Shown here: one piece after another, positions 10,221-19,797 of the stretch
Layout of the letters: each line of letters opens with the position of its first letter
Position numbering within the stretch: position 1 is the stretch's first letter
Origin: Phytophthora colocasiae
Lineage: Eukaryota; Oomycota; Peronosporomycetes; Peronosporales; Peronosporaceae
Direction: 5' to 3'
Assembly (NCBI GenBank): GCA_018806915.1
Contig: JAGKQI010000090.1
Location: forward strand, 1,116,001-1,180,000
DNA: 64,000 nucleotides
Position numbers and translations under genes: made by a program
Notes under the pieces: model-generated
Database searches by the model: none
What the model saw: only the letters and a program-made list of their open reading frames with translations
Told to the model about the DNA's origin: nothing

Positions 10221-10729
10221 TGTGACGGAATGCTGTCGATAGCACTCCGTCGGCATTGAAGTGCAAGTTGATGCACTGTAGTGCAATCTACATATCTCTA
10301 CATGTACCCACTTTGTGATTGGCTAAAACTAGATTCTGGTATTATGCCATTGTGGTTTACGCCATTCAGCTGAGACATTGAGAGAGTCTCATTGGCTGAA
10401 ATTCGAGAAGGTTCTCGAAGCTTGATTATGGGACGCCCAGGAGTCAAGTCAACATTGCTACGTGGAAGTTTATAGGAAAATCATTGGTAGATAGCCAAAT
10501 CAGAAGATAGGAAAAGATAGGCTCTAGGATACACTCTACTGGATTTTTGAGAGGCTCTGTGAGCCACCAGTTAGCTTAGGACCGTAAGAGCCTTCCTCAT
10601 TTCAATTCACTTTTCAATTTACCAACAACCTCTCAGTGGCCCATCAACTGGTCACGCCTCCCTGGGTCTTCGCTCCGCCGTCCAAGTCCGGCCTCCGCTT
10701 CCTCGCCCCCGCGCGCTTACTCTGTTACA
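10221..10729 (+). repeat. 5' LTR of element A
   Basis: 509 bp, begins TGTGACGG, ends TGTTACA. No TGG-type primer binding site follows directly (TAGTAGCGCTTG), so the primer is unclear. Confidence 0.95.
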
Positions 10730-11160
10730 TAGTAGCGCTTGTCGGGTCAAGCTTCGCTCCATCGTCCAAGGTCGGGTCTCTCGTGGGCGGCATAGCCAGA
10801 AGCAGTAGATCCTTGGCTGTGCACCAGCCAATTGCTGGGAAGTGCTAGGCCCTAAAGGGTCTCTTTTGGGTTGTCTTTGGGAGAGTTCATGCCCAGCACA
10901 GGTCAGGAATCAACTTGAAAGGTTGGTATATCTCTGCCTGAGTGCACGTAACTCTTTGGTCGCTACTAGAAGCCGGTTCAGTGCTTGGAACGCTCTTAAG
11001 TGCAGCTTTTATTTCCATCGCGCTCCCCGGTAGCTTCAATTTACCCTTTCTTTTGGTGTTTGGGTCGGTACAAGCCGAACCACTCCCATTTTCTCCCTTC
11101 TTTCATTGGATTTTTTGGGTTTTATTGGATTGAGTTCGTGCTACGAAAAGTCCACTCGAA

Positions 11161-12420
11161 ATGTCATCTACACGTGGTAGATCGAGTGAGCGCGACTCTC
11201 CAAACCCGCGTCGCGTAGAACGCCTCGAACGACTGCCAGGTCGGCTCCTGATTCACTCAGGGCCAACCGCAGGCAGCAGCCAGGACGGCACCTGATTCAC
11301 ACCAGACGGCCAACCGCAGGCAACCGCTAGGACGGCTCCTATTCCACAGAGCCAAGCAACGGCTAGGACGGCTCCTGATCCACAGGGCCAACCGCAAGCA
11401 ACGGCTAGGACGGCTCCTGATCCACAGGGCCAACCGCAACCAACGGCTAGGACGACTCCTGATCCACAGGGTCAACCGCAAGCTACGAATGTCGTCGGGA
11501 CAAGCAGGCGCAGCATCAGACACGATGTCGATGCAACAGCTGTTAGTTTACTTAACGCAGCAGCAACAGTCATACCAAGCCCAGATGCAAACCCAGTGGC
11601 AAGCACAGATGCAGCAGGCCAACGCAAGATTCAGAATATCTAGTTGCGTCCAGGGTGAGCAAAGAAGAAGGATCCGCCATGTATGTGAAGAGGCAAATAC
11701 GGCGAAGATATTGAGTTATGGATCTTCGCCACCGAGCGGTATTACGCAAGCAGACGCGAGTTGATGGAGGCAGATACATCGGATTTTGTGACGATGATCT
11801 CCAGCAACTTAGGCAAGTCAGTGCTGAATTGGTATCGCGCGTTTATCGCAGAGTGTGAGGGAGTACGAACGTACAGCCCACATGGTCGCTCTTCAAGGAA
11901 GACTTCGCACTCGTTTCAGGCCGAAGGACTTCGAATATGATCTTCGCGAGAGGATGTTTCGTCTCAAACAGAATGAGACCATCCATGATTACGTCTCAAG
12001 TTTCAAGACTTGCTATCACAGACAGAGTTGTCTATCAGCGAGTTGGAGAAGCGTTTCTTCTTTCAGAACGGTTTGCGAGAGGAGACAGCGAGGAAGATCA
12101 GGAAGAGAGTCCTTCAACACTGCAAGATGCCATTGAGATTGCGTCGAATTTTGAGTTTGCGCACTACTCGGGAAAACCCCTAGAGCTCCTGCGAAGAGGT
12201 TGCAAGGATCATCAAGCTCGGGGCATCGTGCGTCTAAGTCGAAGCAGAATTCAAAGAGCTCCGACAAGAAGAAAGGCAAGAGCGATGATTGGAAAAAGAC
12301 AGCTACGTGCAGAAACTGTAGCAAGTTTGGCCACATTTCTCAGATTATTACTCAGCCAAAAGCGTACTGGAAGCAAATCCAGGTACATGCAGGGCGCAGT
12401 GTATGCGATCCTAGAGGCTG
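11161..12420 (+). pseudogene. Degenerate gag of element A
   Basis: Starts with an ATG at 11161 (MSSTRGRSSERDSPNPRRVE), which soon loses frame. A tandem-repeat region follows, then capsid-like pieces in several frames (REYERTAHMVALQGRLRTRF; FRLKQNETIHDYVSSFKTCY). A nucleocapsid zinc knuckle is recognisable at ~12,305-12,345 (CRNCSKFGHIS). At least four frame changes are needed to read it as one protein, so no functional Gag can be made. Confidence 0.75.
11235..11487 (+). repeat. ~42-bp tandem repeats in the gag leader of element A
   Basis: About six degenerate units; the last three are exactly 42 bp apart. One frame reads ATARTAPDPQGQPQ repeatedly, a Pro/Gln-rich 14-residue unit. Earlier units carry indels that shift frame. 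Confidence 0.85.
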
Positions 12421-15400
12421 AAGCTCGAGCATTCAAGACGGATGACCAAGAGAGGCCCGTCTCGATATTCATCGACAACGGCAGTAGCCTGAATGGCGTT
12501 ACTGAGGAGTTGGTGAAGAAGCTTGAGTTGGATGTCACGGAAGGTGACATGATGCAAGTTGATCTCGGTTATGATCAAGTTGTGCATCGTCCACGTCGGA
12601 CTGTAGAGATGTCTCTGCAGTTACCAGGTTTCCTTGACAACGGGAACATTCCAAGTCATGCCTGTTCCTGAAGGAAAGGATGTTGTTTTGGGCATGATGT
12701 GGCTGCGGGAGCAGAACCTGATATCGACTGGAATACTGGACGGGATTGCACCTCGCATCAAGGTGGAGAACACGCAGACTGTGAAGTTGAGACTGCCGAA
12801 GACTCGTCCAGCCCGTTGGGTGGCAGGACAACGCCGCGCCAGAGTTGCGCAGGCCCGTGAGATCTTCAATTACTATCGGCAGCATGGCCACAACGGCGGC
12901 CAGTTTGGGCGAACGAAGATTATTTCGTCCAAACAGTTCAGCAGATGTTGCGTAGGACAAGGATATTGAGGCAGTGTTTGTCATCAATCCGCATGATTCG
13001 GAGAAGGCTGAACGCTTCAAGAGTCAAGGATGGGACGCTCTCAAGGATAATCCGGCGTATGAGACGCTACTGAAGTATGCGGATACGGTTTTCCGTACGG
13101 AACTTCCGAATGAGACACCGCCAGTACGGGAAGGAATTGAGCACGAGATTTTGCTCAAACCCGGTACTCAACCGATTTCCGGTCAAACAATGGCGCCTTA
13201 GTCCTGATCAGAGAAAAACGATTCAGGAATGGACCAAAGAGATGGTTCAGGCTGGCATCATTCGACCGAGTACGTCAGCATTTTGTGCACCGACTTTCTG
13301 TGTGAAGAAACCAGTCGGATGGCGTATTGTGCACGATTATCGTCTATTGAACTTGGCGACGATTTTACCAGCTATTTCTATGCCTCGCAAGGAAGATACC
13401 TTTGATGCGATGGCCGGTAGCTATTGGTATTCGTGCATGGACTTACTTTGAGGTTATTACCAAGTGAAGTTACGAGAAGCAGATATACCTTTCACTGCTT
13501 TCTCAACCCCAGATGGTCTATTTGAATATCTCGTCACACCCATGGGGCTCAGTGGTAGCCAGGAACCTTTAATCGACTGCTGCAAAGGTTTTCATGGATT
13601 TGAGTGATGTGGCGAAGATTTACTTCCGATGATATCTACGTATACACGAAGGGTGAAGATGTGAACGACCACATCGCAGCACTGGACAGGGTATTGAAGC
13701 GATGAAGAGCAGAAGCTCTACATCAAACTGTCCAAATGCCAAGTTTGCGTGGATGAGATTCCATGCTTAGGCGACTTCGTCGGACGCAAGGGCGTTCGTA
13801 TGGACCCAGATAAGGTGAAGATTATCGCCGAGTGGCCAGTCCCCAAGACCAAGAAGCAAATGGAGAGCTTCCTGGGGCCAACGGTTTACGTTTCGAGATT
13901 TTGCGATTTCGCGCAGTTGCAGGTCCTTTGCATGAATGTATCAAGGGAAAACGTTCTCGTGATGCTATCGAACTCGATGAGAACCAATTACACTGTTTTG
14001 ACGAGCTTAAGAAGCGCTTGTCATCACCTCCCGGTTCTCGTCTTCCTGATTTCTCCAAACCTTTCGGAATTCGGATGGACGCCTCAAATTTCGCAATTGG
14101 GGTCTTATTTCAAAAAGGAGGGAGGTTGGAACATCCAATAGCCTATACGGGCAGAAAGATGAAGCCAGCAGAACTGAATTATCCAGTTCGCGAACAGGAA
14201 CTACTCGCTATTATGCATGCGTTGAAGACATGGCGCGTGTATCTTCTCGACAAGCCATTCCTGGTGAAACAGATCACAAGAGCATTGAGATGATTCTCAC
14301 GCAGAAGACGACGAATCGACGCATTGCGCGGTGGTTCAACGAACTTGCGGAGTTTTCAGCCTCTGTTCAAGTGGATTCCAGGAGAGACGAATGTAGTCGC
14401 AGATGCGATGTCGAGAAATCCTGAGTTCGAGCATAAGGCAGCGCAAGTGAGCCTGAAGGAACTTCTTGATACGGCTCAAAACCGTGAAATTGTGGCTACC
14501 ATGGTCGAGAACAATATGACCGTGGCACAATCCGCAGTGAAGATGTACTCGTGGAACAAGGACTTGCAAGGACTTGTCAAGAAGCTACAGCTTGGAGACA
14601 AGGTTCCGCATTACTCGCTAGATCATGGCGTGCTGTATTATCAGACGCGTGAAGATGAGAGTCCTAGATTGTACATTCCCGATGACGAAGATCTGAAGAA
14701 TCGAGTCATTTGTGAAACCACGATGCAGTAACGGCAGGCCACCCAGGGTATTACAAGACCTATGTCGCAGTACGTGAGAAAGTACTATTGGCCGAAGATG
14801 ATGAAGTATATTCAGCGCTATGTGAACACTTGTGAAATGTGTCAGCGCAACAAAGCGAGGCAGGTGAAGCCTCCGGATTACTTCAACCGCTGGAGATACC
14901 ACGAGGTAGATGGGTCGACATTTCAATGGATTTCATTGTGTCTCTACCTCCCAGCAAGGATGGCTTGAATGCCATCATGGTCATTGTGATCGATTGACCA
15001 AGCGTGCAAAGTTTATTGCTACGCAGACGACAGACAGCGCAGAGGATATTGCGAATGTTTTCATGAAGAGTTATGTAAGAGATCACTTGGCCTTCCGAAG
15101 ACGATTGTGTCTGATCGTGACTCCAAATTTACGTCTAAGTTTTGGCAGGCTGTTATCACTGCTAGAGAACGCAGCATAACCTGTCATCGGCATTTAGGCC
15201 GCAGACGGATGGACAAACGGAACGTACACACCGTTTATCGGAATTATCTTCCAGGTGTTATCAACCCAGCCCAGAATGATTGGGATGAGTTTCTTCATTT
15301 GGCAGAGTTCGCCTATAATCGGCGATTGCATGCTACGATTGGCATGTCACCATTTGAAGCGGATCTAGGATATATTCCATATATGCCCGACGATATCGCG

Positions 15401-15990
15401 GCAGATCCGGAGTTTAAGAAGTTGGAGAAAGCAGCAAAGAGTTTACTCCGACAGGAAGCCTTCCTCAAGGTCGCGCAAGACCGTATGAGTGAAGCACAGG
15501 AGCGCATGAAGCATTATTACGACAGGAACAGACTTGTCCAAGACTTCCAAAATTGGCGACATGGTGCTACTAGATGGGAAGAATTTGGATATCCGTCATA
15601 AGGTACGCACAGTCGAAGAAGTTAGCTCCGAGGTTCATTGGACCATTCCCGGTCAGAAGAAGGTATCTCGAGACTCGTATGAGTTGGGATTATCGAAGAA
15701 CCTGAAGTTGCATCCAGTTTTCCATACATCACTGTTGAAGCCGTACCGCAAAGACCCGAAGCGCAGGCAAAGGTGAACAAGGTTGTGTTAGCCGATGGAA
15801 CTGAAGGGCAAACTGGTCGAAGCCGTGATTAACCACCGTAAGTACAAGGGGAAGCCGCAGTACAAGGTTTGGTGGTTAGGCGAGACCAAGAAGGAGGCCA
15901 CATGGGAACCTGTTGAGAATCTGAAACAGATCCTGGTCTCATCGACCTCTATTGGAAGTCAGAAGAGAGAGAATCCTTTCAGGAGGCTCT
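12421..15990 (+). pseudogene. Degenerate pol of element A (PR-RT-RH-IN-chromodomain)
   Basis: Pieces in order: protease-like (VSIFIDNGSSLNGVTEELVK, with DNG instead of D[ST]G) ~12,450; RT N-terminal pieces (WRIVHDYRLLN, CMDLL then an in-frame TGA at ~13,449, GYYQVKLREADIPFT) 13,080-13,560; RNase H (FGIRMDASNFAIGVLF ... ELNYPVREQELLAIMHAL) 14,060-14,270; integrase zinc binding ([20 protein letters not shown]) ~14,780 and core pieces to 15,540; a chromodomain (YKVWWLGETKKEATWEPVEN) ~15,860. Stops and frameshifts occur throughout, and the IDD region of RT is damaged. Order and motifs are those of chromoviruses. Confidence 0.85.
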
Positions 15991-16006
15991 TTCTCGAAGG
16001 AGGTCA

Positions 16007-16516
16007 TGTGACGGAATGCTGTCGATAGCACTCCGTCGGCATTGAAGTGCAAGTTGATGCACTGTAGTGCAATCTACATATCTCTACATGTACCCACTTT
16101 GTGATTGGCTAAAACTAGATTCTGGTATTATGCCATTGTGGTTTACGCCATTCAGCTGAGACATTGAGAGAGTCTCATTGGCTGAAATTCGAGAAGGTTC
16201 TCGAAGCTTGATTATGGGACGCCCAGGAGTCAAGTCAACATTGCTACGTGGAAGTTTATAGGAAAATCATTGGTAGATAGCCAAATCAGAAGATAGGAAA
16301 AGATAGGCTCTAGGATACACTCTACTGGATTTTTGAGAGAGCTCTGTGAGCCACCAGTTAGCTTAGGACCGTAAGAGCCTTCCTCATTTCAATTCACTTT
16401 TCAATTTACCAACAACCTCTCAGTGGCCCATCAACTGGTCACGCCTCCCTGGGTCTTCGCTCCGCCGTCCAAGTCCGGCCTCCGCTTCCTCGCCCCCGCG
16501 CGCTTACTGTGTTACA
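16007..16516 (+). repeat. 3' LTR of element A
   Basis: 510 bp, one base longer than the 5' LTR because of a GA indel near 16,338. Preceded by a purine-rich run (GAAGGAGGTCA) that may be the polypurine tract. Followed by the CAATG duplication. Confidence 0.95.
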
Positions 16517-18400
16517 CAATGTGTTTGTGTATCCGCCGATGTCAGAGTGACTTTGAGCAAAACCTGAAGCACCCACGTGCAGTGCGCTGCTGATAACGGC
16601 ACGCATGCCATCTTCGCGAGATTCGTCGATGTTCTGGTCACCAACCCAGAAGAGGTTGGTATGTCTGGCTGAAAAAGTGCCGGCACTGCGGTGGAAGCCG
16701 ATGGTGTCGTTCTCCAGACCCACTTCAGTCACAACGTCGCGAAGAAGAGCTGCCCACACTGTCGGGTAGTCGTTGTGGAAGTCGCGCGGGTCGACGGTGC
16801 CGCTGGACAAGCTCACCGAGGCATCCACGGACAAATACTCACCGAAATCCTGCATCATCCCGGAAATCGGCACCGAGTAGTACTGCTTTTTTACCAGCGC
16901 CTTGAACCAGTCGATGGTCGATTGGTTAGACAAGTCCAGTAACCCCTCGTCAATCCCCGGTCCGCTCGTGATGGTCCATGCGCGGCCATCGCCGGCAGTG
17001 GCATTGGCAACGAATCGACCTTCACTAGCCGCAATTTCATAGAAACTCGTGTTGTATCCAGTGCTCTTTGAGCTCACGTTGGCCAAGAACGTGTTGATGT
17101 AACTCATCGTACGTACGCCGTAGGCAGACTGTAAGTGAGGCACCCACTCTGCCCACGTCGGGTACAGCGTTGTGTCCGGCTCCCAGTTCCACCACAAACG
17201 GTGTAGTGAGATGCCGTACGCTCCAGTCTGAAGCCGTGTGCCTGACCAGTCCTGCAACCACACGCTCACAAGGGGCATGTTTGCGCTGAGCGCCTCCTGC
17301 ACGACTTCCTCCACGAACTCTTGGCCACCTTGAATGCCCAGAATCGCGCCGTCGTGAGACCAGTCCGGCAGCTCAGGCTGTCGGCCGGTAACCTTAGTCA
17401 GTGCGTTCGTCGCTTCAAGCAGCGAGTTTCCCTTGGCAGCACGGCCAAGCCAGCCTGTGAGAATATTACTCTCATACATTATCTGCAACGTAGTGGTCGA
17501 GCCCGTAACGTAGTCCCCTTCAGTGATGTTGCCAGCGAGATACCCCGCTGCAGTGTCCTCGAACGCCGACGTAGCATTACTCGCAAGGTCGATGAGAGCG
17601 TACTTGGTCCCGTCAAGAACGAACCACCGCCCAAGTGAAGTCACCAGAGAACCCACGCCAGTATACGTCGTAAGCAGCGAGCCACCGGCAAAGGCACCGG
17701 AGATGGATGCGTTCTCGTTCAGGTACGTCGTGACAGGCTCCTCACCACGACCGACACCTCCTTCACGAGTCCACACAGGCACGCGCCATCCGCGGAGATT
17801 GCCAATACCAGTTTGTTCTCCTAGCCCGAAGAAAGCTTCGTCGTGTGGAGATTCGTAGGCCAAATAAACGTTATCGACGCCGTCTCCTACCACGCTGGCG
17901 TTGAACACCAGTGGTTGAGAATCTTCACTAGAGTCGTAGGACGTATCCAGAGCAAAGGACAACGTCCACGTCCAACCAGAGCATGAAGCATCAGCGAATG
18001 AGCCGGCGATCTTCACCCGGTTGGAGCCGGAATCCGTCGCGCCGGAGATAACGACACTCTGACAGGGTGTCCCCACTCCGTTGCCATCGAGTTGGAAGTT
18101 GCCTGACGCCTGCGTGATGGTCGTAAGACCAGTGGACGCCGAAATGAAGGCGCGGTCGGAAGCAGCTAAGAACACGCACACATCCAGTCAGAAAGCATTC
18201 AACGGGCAGGCATTAAACGTCATGGCACGCACATTTCCAGACTTGATCTCCAGCACTGTTAGCAATTTCGACAGAACTTCCATCTACGACTGTCGGTCGA
18301 CAGTCAGGGAGAACGGACCCAAGGTGAAGTCAGAGGCGGCAGTCTTGAAGGTTGCCGCGAACGCTGTAGCTATAAGCGCAGACGCTAATCGCGGCTGCAT
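16517..18400 (-). pseudogene. GH31 glycosidase, N-terminal fragment (sulfoquinovosidase-like subgroup?)
   Basis: Read from 18400 down: ATG at 18400 opens a signal peptide (MQPRLASALIATAFAATFKT), then DFTLGPFSLTV. The frame then breaks near 18,293 and continues one frame over (TVVDGSSVEIANSAGDQVWK). A 67-nt intron (18232-18166, GTGCGT...TTAG) joins QVWK to SASDRAFISASTG. Exon 2 carries the GH31 barrel: LQDWSG, RLWWNW, the nucleophile region MMQDFGEYL, acid/base region FWVGDQN, and SDIGGYTNT, where element A cuts it. The QDFGEY form and the RxxW near WNW recall YihQ-type sulfoquinovosidases; this subgroup call is an inference. The signal peptide implies secretion. Two lesions make it a pseudogene in this copy. 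Confidence 0.85.
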
Positions 18401-18437
18401 CGCGGTGGTCTTGTGATTCTTGACAGTGCCTCTCGCC

Positions 18438-18452
18438 GAGCAAATTGGAGAC
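18438..18452 (-). promoter_or_regulatory. Core promoter (FPR-like) of the GH31 gene
   Basis: On the minus strand CTCCAATTTGCTC matches the oomycete CAWTTTNYY flanking promoter region and lies about 40 bp upstream of the GH31 ATG. It survives between that ATG and the LTR of element B. Confidence 0.45.
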
Positions 18453-18511
18453 TGGCAGTCACTCGATCCCTTTACGCGGGCCGCACACTCGACTGCGTGT
18501 AGCAATGCCCC

Positions 18512-18849
18512 TGTGGCGATGGCCTGGCGACAACAGGCATCTGCTGACAGCTTACCAATCCCGCAGCCAAAAGCGTTGGGATGACAGGAGCTCATCGCCA
18601 ACAACACAAGTACACAGACGGCAGGCCAGATCGCACGCAAGCTCAGCTGGCAAGGCTGACTTGCATGCATGGCTGCAACAAGAACAACTGCAAGGACGCT
18701 GCTCCCTGGACGGCCAAGGCGGCCGGCGAGAGCGCCCAAAGCCTAGCATTAGAATCGATCACTTTGCAATTTACTTTGCACTACCAAAGCAACCAATACA
18801 CGTTGCATTTTGCAGGGAGTTCCAGCTCCCAAACTGGCAGCACGTCACA
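18512..18849 (+). repeat. 5' LTR of element B
   Basis: 338 bp, starts TGTGGCGATGG, ends GCACGTCACA. Its start is 112 bp from the GH31 ATG on the opposite strand. Confidence 0.93.
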
Positions 18850-18882
18850 AAGTTAACTTTAGTTGTCATTCGTGCAAGAACG

Positions 18883-19797
18883 ATGAGAACTCGCAGCGGA
18901 AGATCGATTCAAGGCAATCCAAGGATGCAAGTCGACCAAGCTGCTGAAGTAACCAACCCGGATGCAAGCAGGACCACGACGGACACCGACTTTACTACGG
19001 TGATCCCCGTTACGTCGTCTGCGCTGATGCCACCGTACCTGACCGACGTCTCTCACCAGGCCCTAGTGAAATGGAAGAGAGAGCGTCAGGAGTATGAAGA
19101 CGCCGTCGAGGCTCGCTGCGCCACGACGGGCGAAGACAGAACGAAGGCGTTAATAAGCGTCAAAAATTCGTTCAATCGGCAACTGCTGGAGACGCTTTGC
19201 AAGTTCGAGTGGAACACGACGATCGAGGATGTGACGGAAGCTCGTATCGTTGCGGAGCTCGACAAAATTGTGAGCAACGTGATGAACGACGCCATCATCG
19301 ACGTCGACTTGATCTTCAAGACCGAGCTGAAGATGGATATGCGAGAGCGCGATGTGAAAGCGCGGGTGATTAAGTATTTCATGAAATGCGATGAGGTGAT
19401 CATGCAGCATGGGTTAGCTGGTACTTTTTCAACCATCGCTGGTATCAAGGAGAAGTGCAAGATACTTAAACGTCACTTTGAGCCTGCCGCACTGCGTGAT
19501 GCAATTGACACGCACCATCGCCTCGTCGACCCGTCTAGCAAGACGGACGAGACTAAGCTGTACAGCCTCGTCAAGGAGAAAGCGCTTGAACAGGAAAAGG
19601 TTTTCAATCTACTATCGAAACGCAATCGTCAGCAACCACGACGCACTGACGACGGTACGAGAACCATGAAGAACAATGAAAAGCCTCCGAGGCCGAGTAA
19701 CAACCAAGGTTTCGCTGCCGAAAGGCACAATGAGGCGAAATCGAACCGCTCGGTGGTGAAATCAACGCGCAACGAAGAAATCCCAGCCATCAGTTGA
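18883..19797 (+). CDS. Gag of element B
   Basis: ATG at 18883, the first after the LTR, opens a 304-residue frame (MRTRSGRSIQGNPRMQVDQA ...). The central part is a helical capsid-like domain (LVKWKRERQEYEDAVEARC ... LCKFEWN ... VKARVIKYFMKCDEVI), followed by a basic tail. It stops at a TGA (19795-19797) just before the nucleocapsid zinc knuckle, which is read in the pol frame. Gag alone therefore lacks its RNA-binding knuckle, suggesting either a recent 1-nt loss or a +1 frameshift in normal expression. Confidence 0.8.
   Translation: MRTRSGRSIQGNPRMQVDQAAEVTNPDASRTTTDTDFTTVIPVTSSALMPPYLTDVSHQALVKWKRERQEYEDAVEARCATTGEDRTKALISVKNSFNRQLLETLCKFEWNTTIEDVTEARIVAELDKIVSNVMNDAIIDVDLIFKTELKMDMRERDVKARVIKYFMKCDEVIMQHGLAGTFSTIAGIKEKCKILKRHFEPAALRDAIDTHHRLVDPSSKTDETKLYSLVKEKALEQEKVFNLLSKRNRQQPRRTDDGTRTMKNNEKPPRPSNNQGFAAERHNEAKSNRSVVKSTRNEEIPAIS

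Larger units (their letters stand above)
10221..16516 (+). mobile_element. Ty3/Gypsy chromovirus-like LTR element A, inserted in the GH31 gene
   Basis: A 6,296-bp element with two near-identical LTRs (10221-10729 and 16007-16516), LTR ends TG...CA, and a 5-bp target duplication CAATG at 10216-10220 and 16517-16521. The interior runs on the plus strand in the order gag, protease, RT, RNase H, integrase, chromodomain, the chromovirus order, but is broken by many frameshifts and stops. The LTRs differ at only about two positions (one base change, one 1-bp indel), so the insertion is recent. The element lies antisense to the GH31 gene. Confidence 0.95.

Noticed and set aside
16439..16516. GH31 frame extended into the LTR of element A
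   Set aside because: The last ~25 codons are LTR sequence, not gene; the gene part ends at the CAATG duplication.
18445..18882. Longer Gag start for element B
   Set aside because: That part of the frame lies in the LTR and flanking DNA; the first ATG after the LTR is at 18883.
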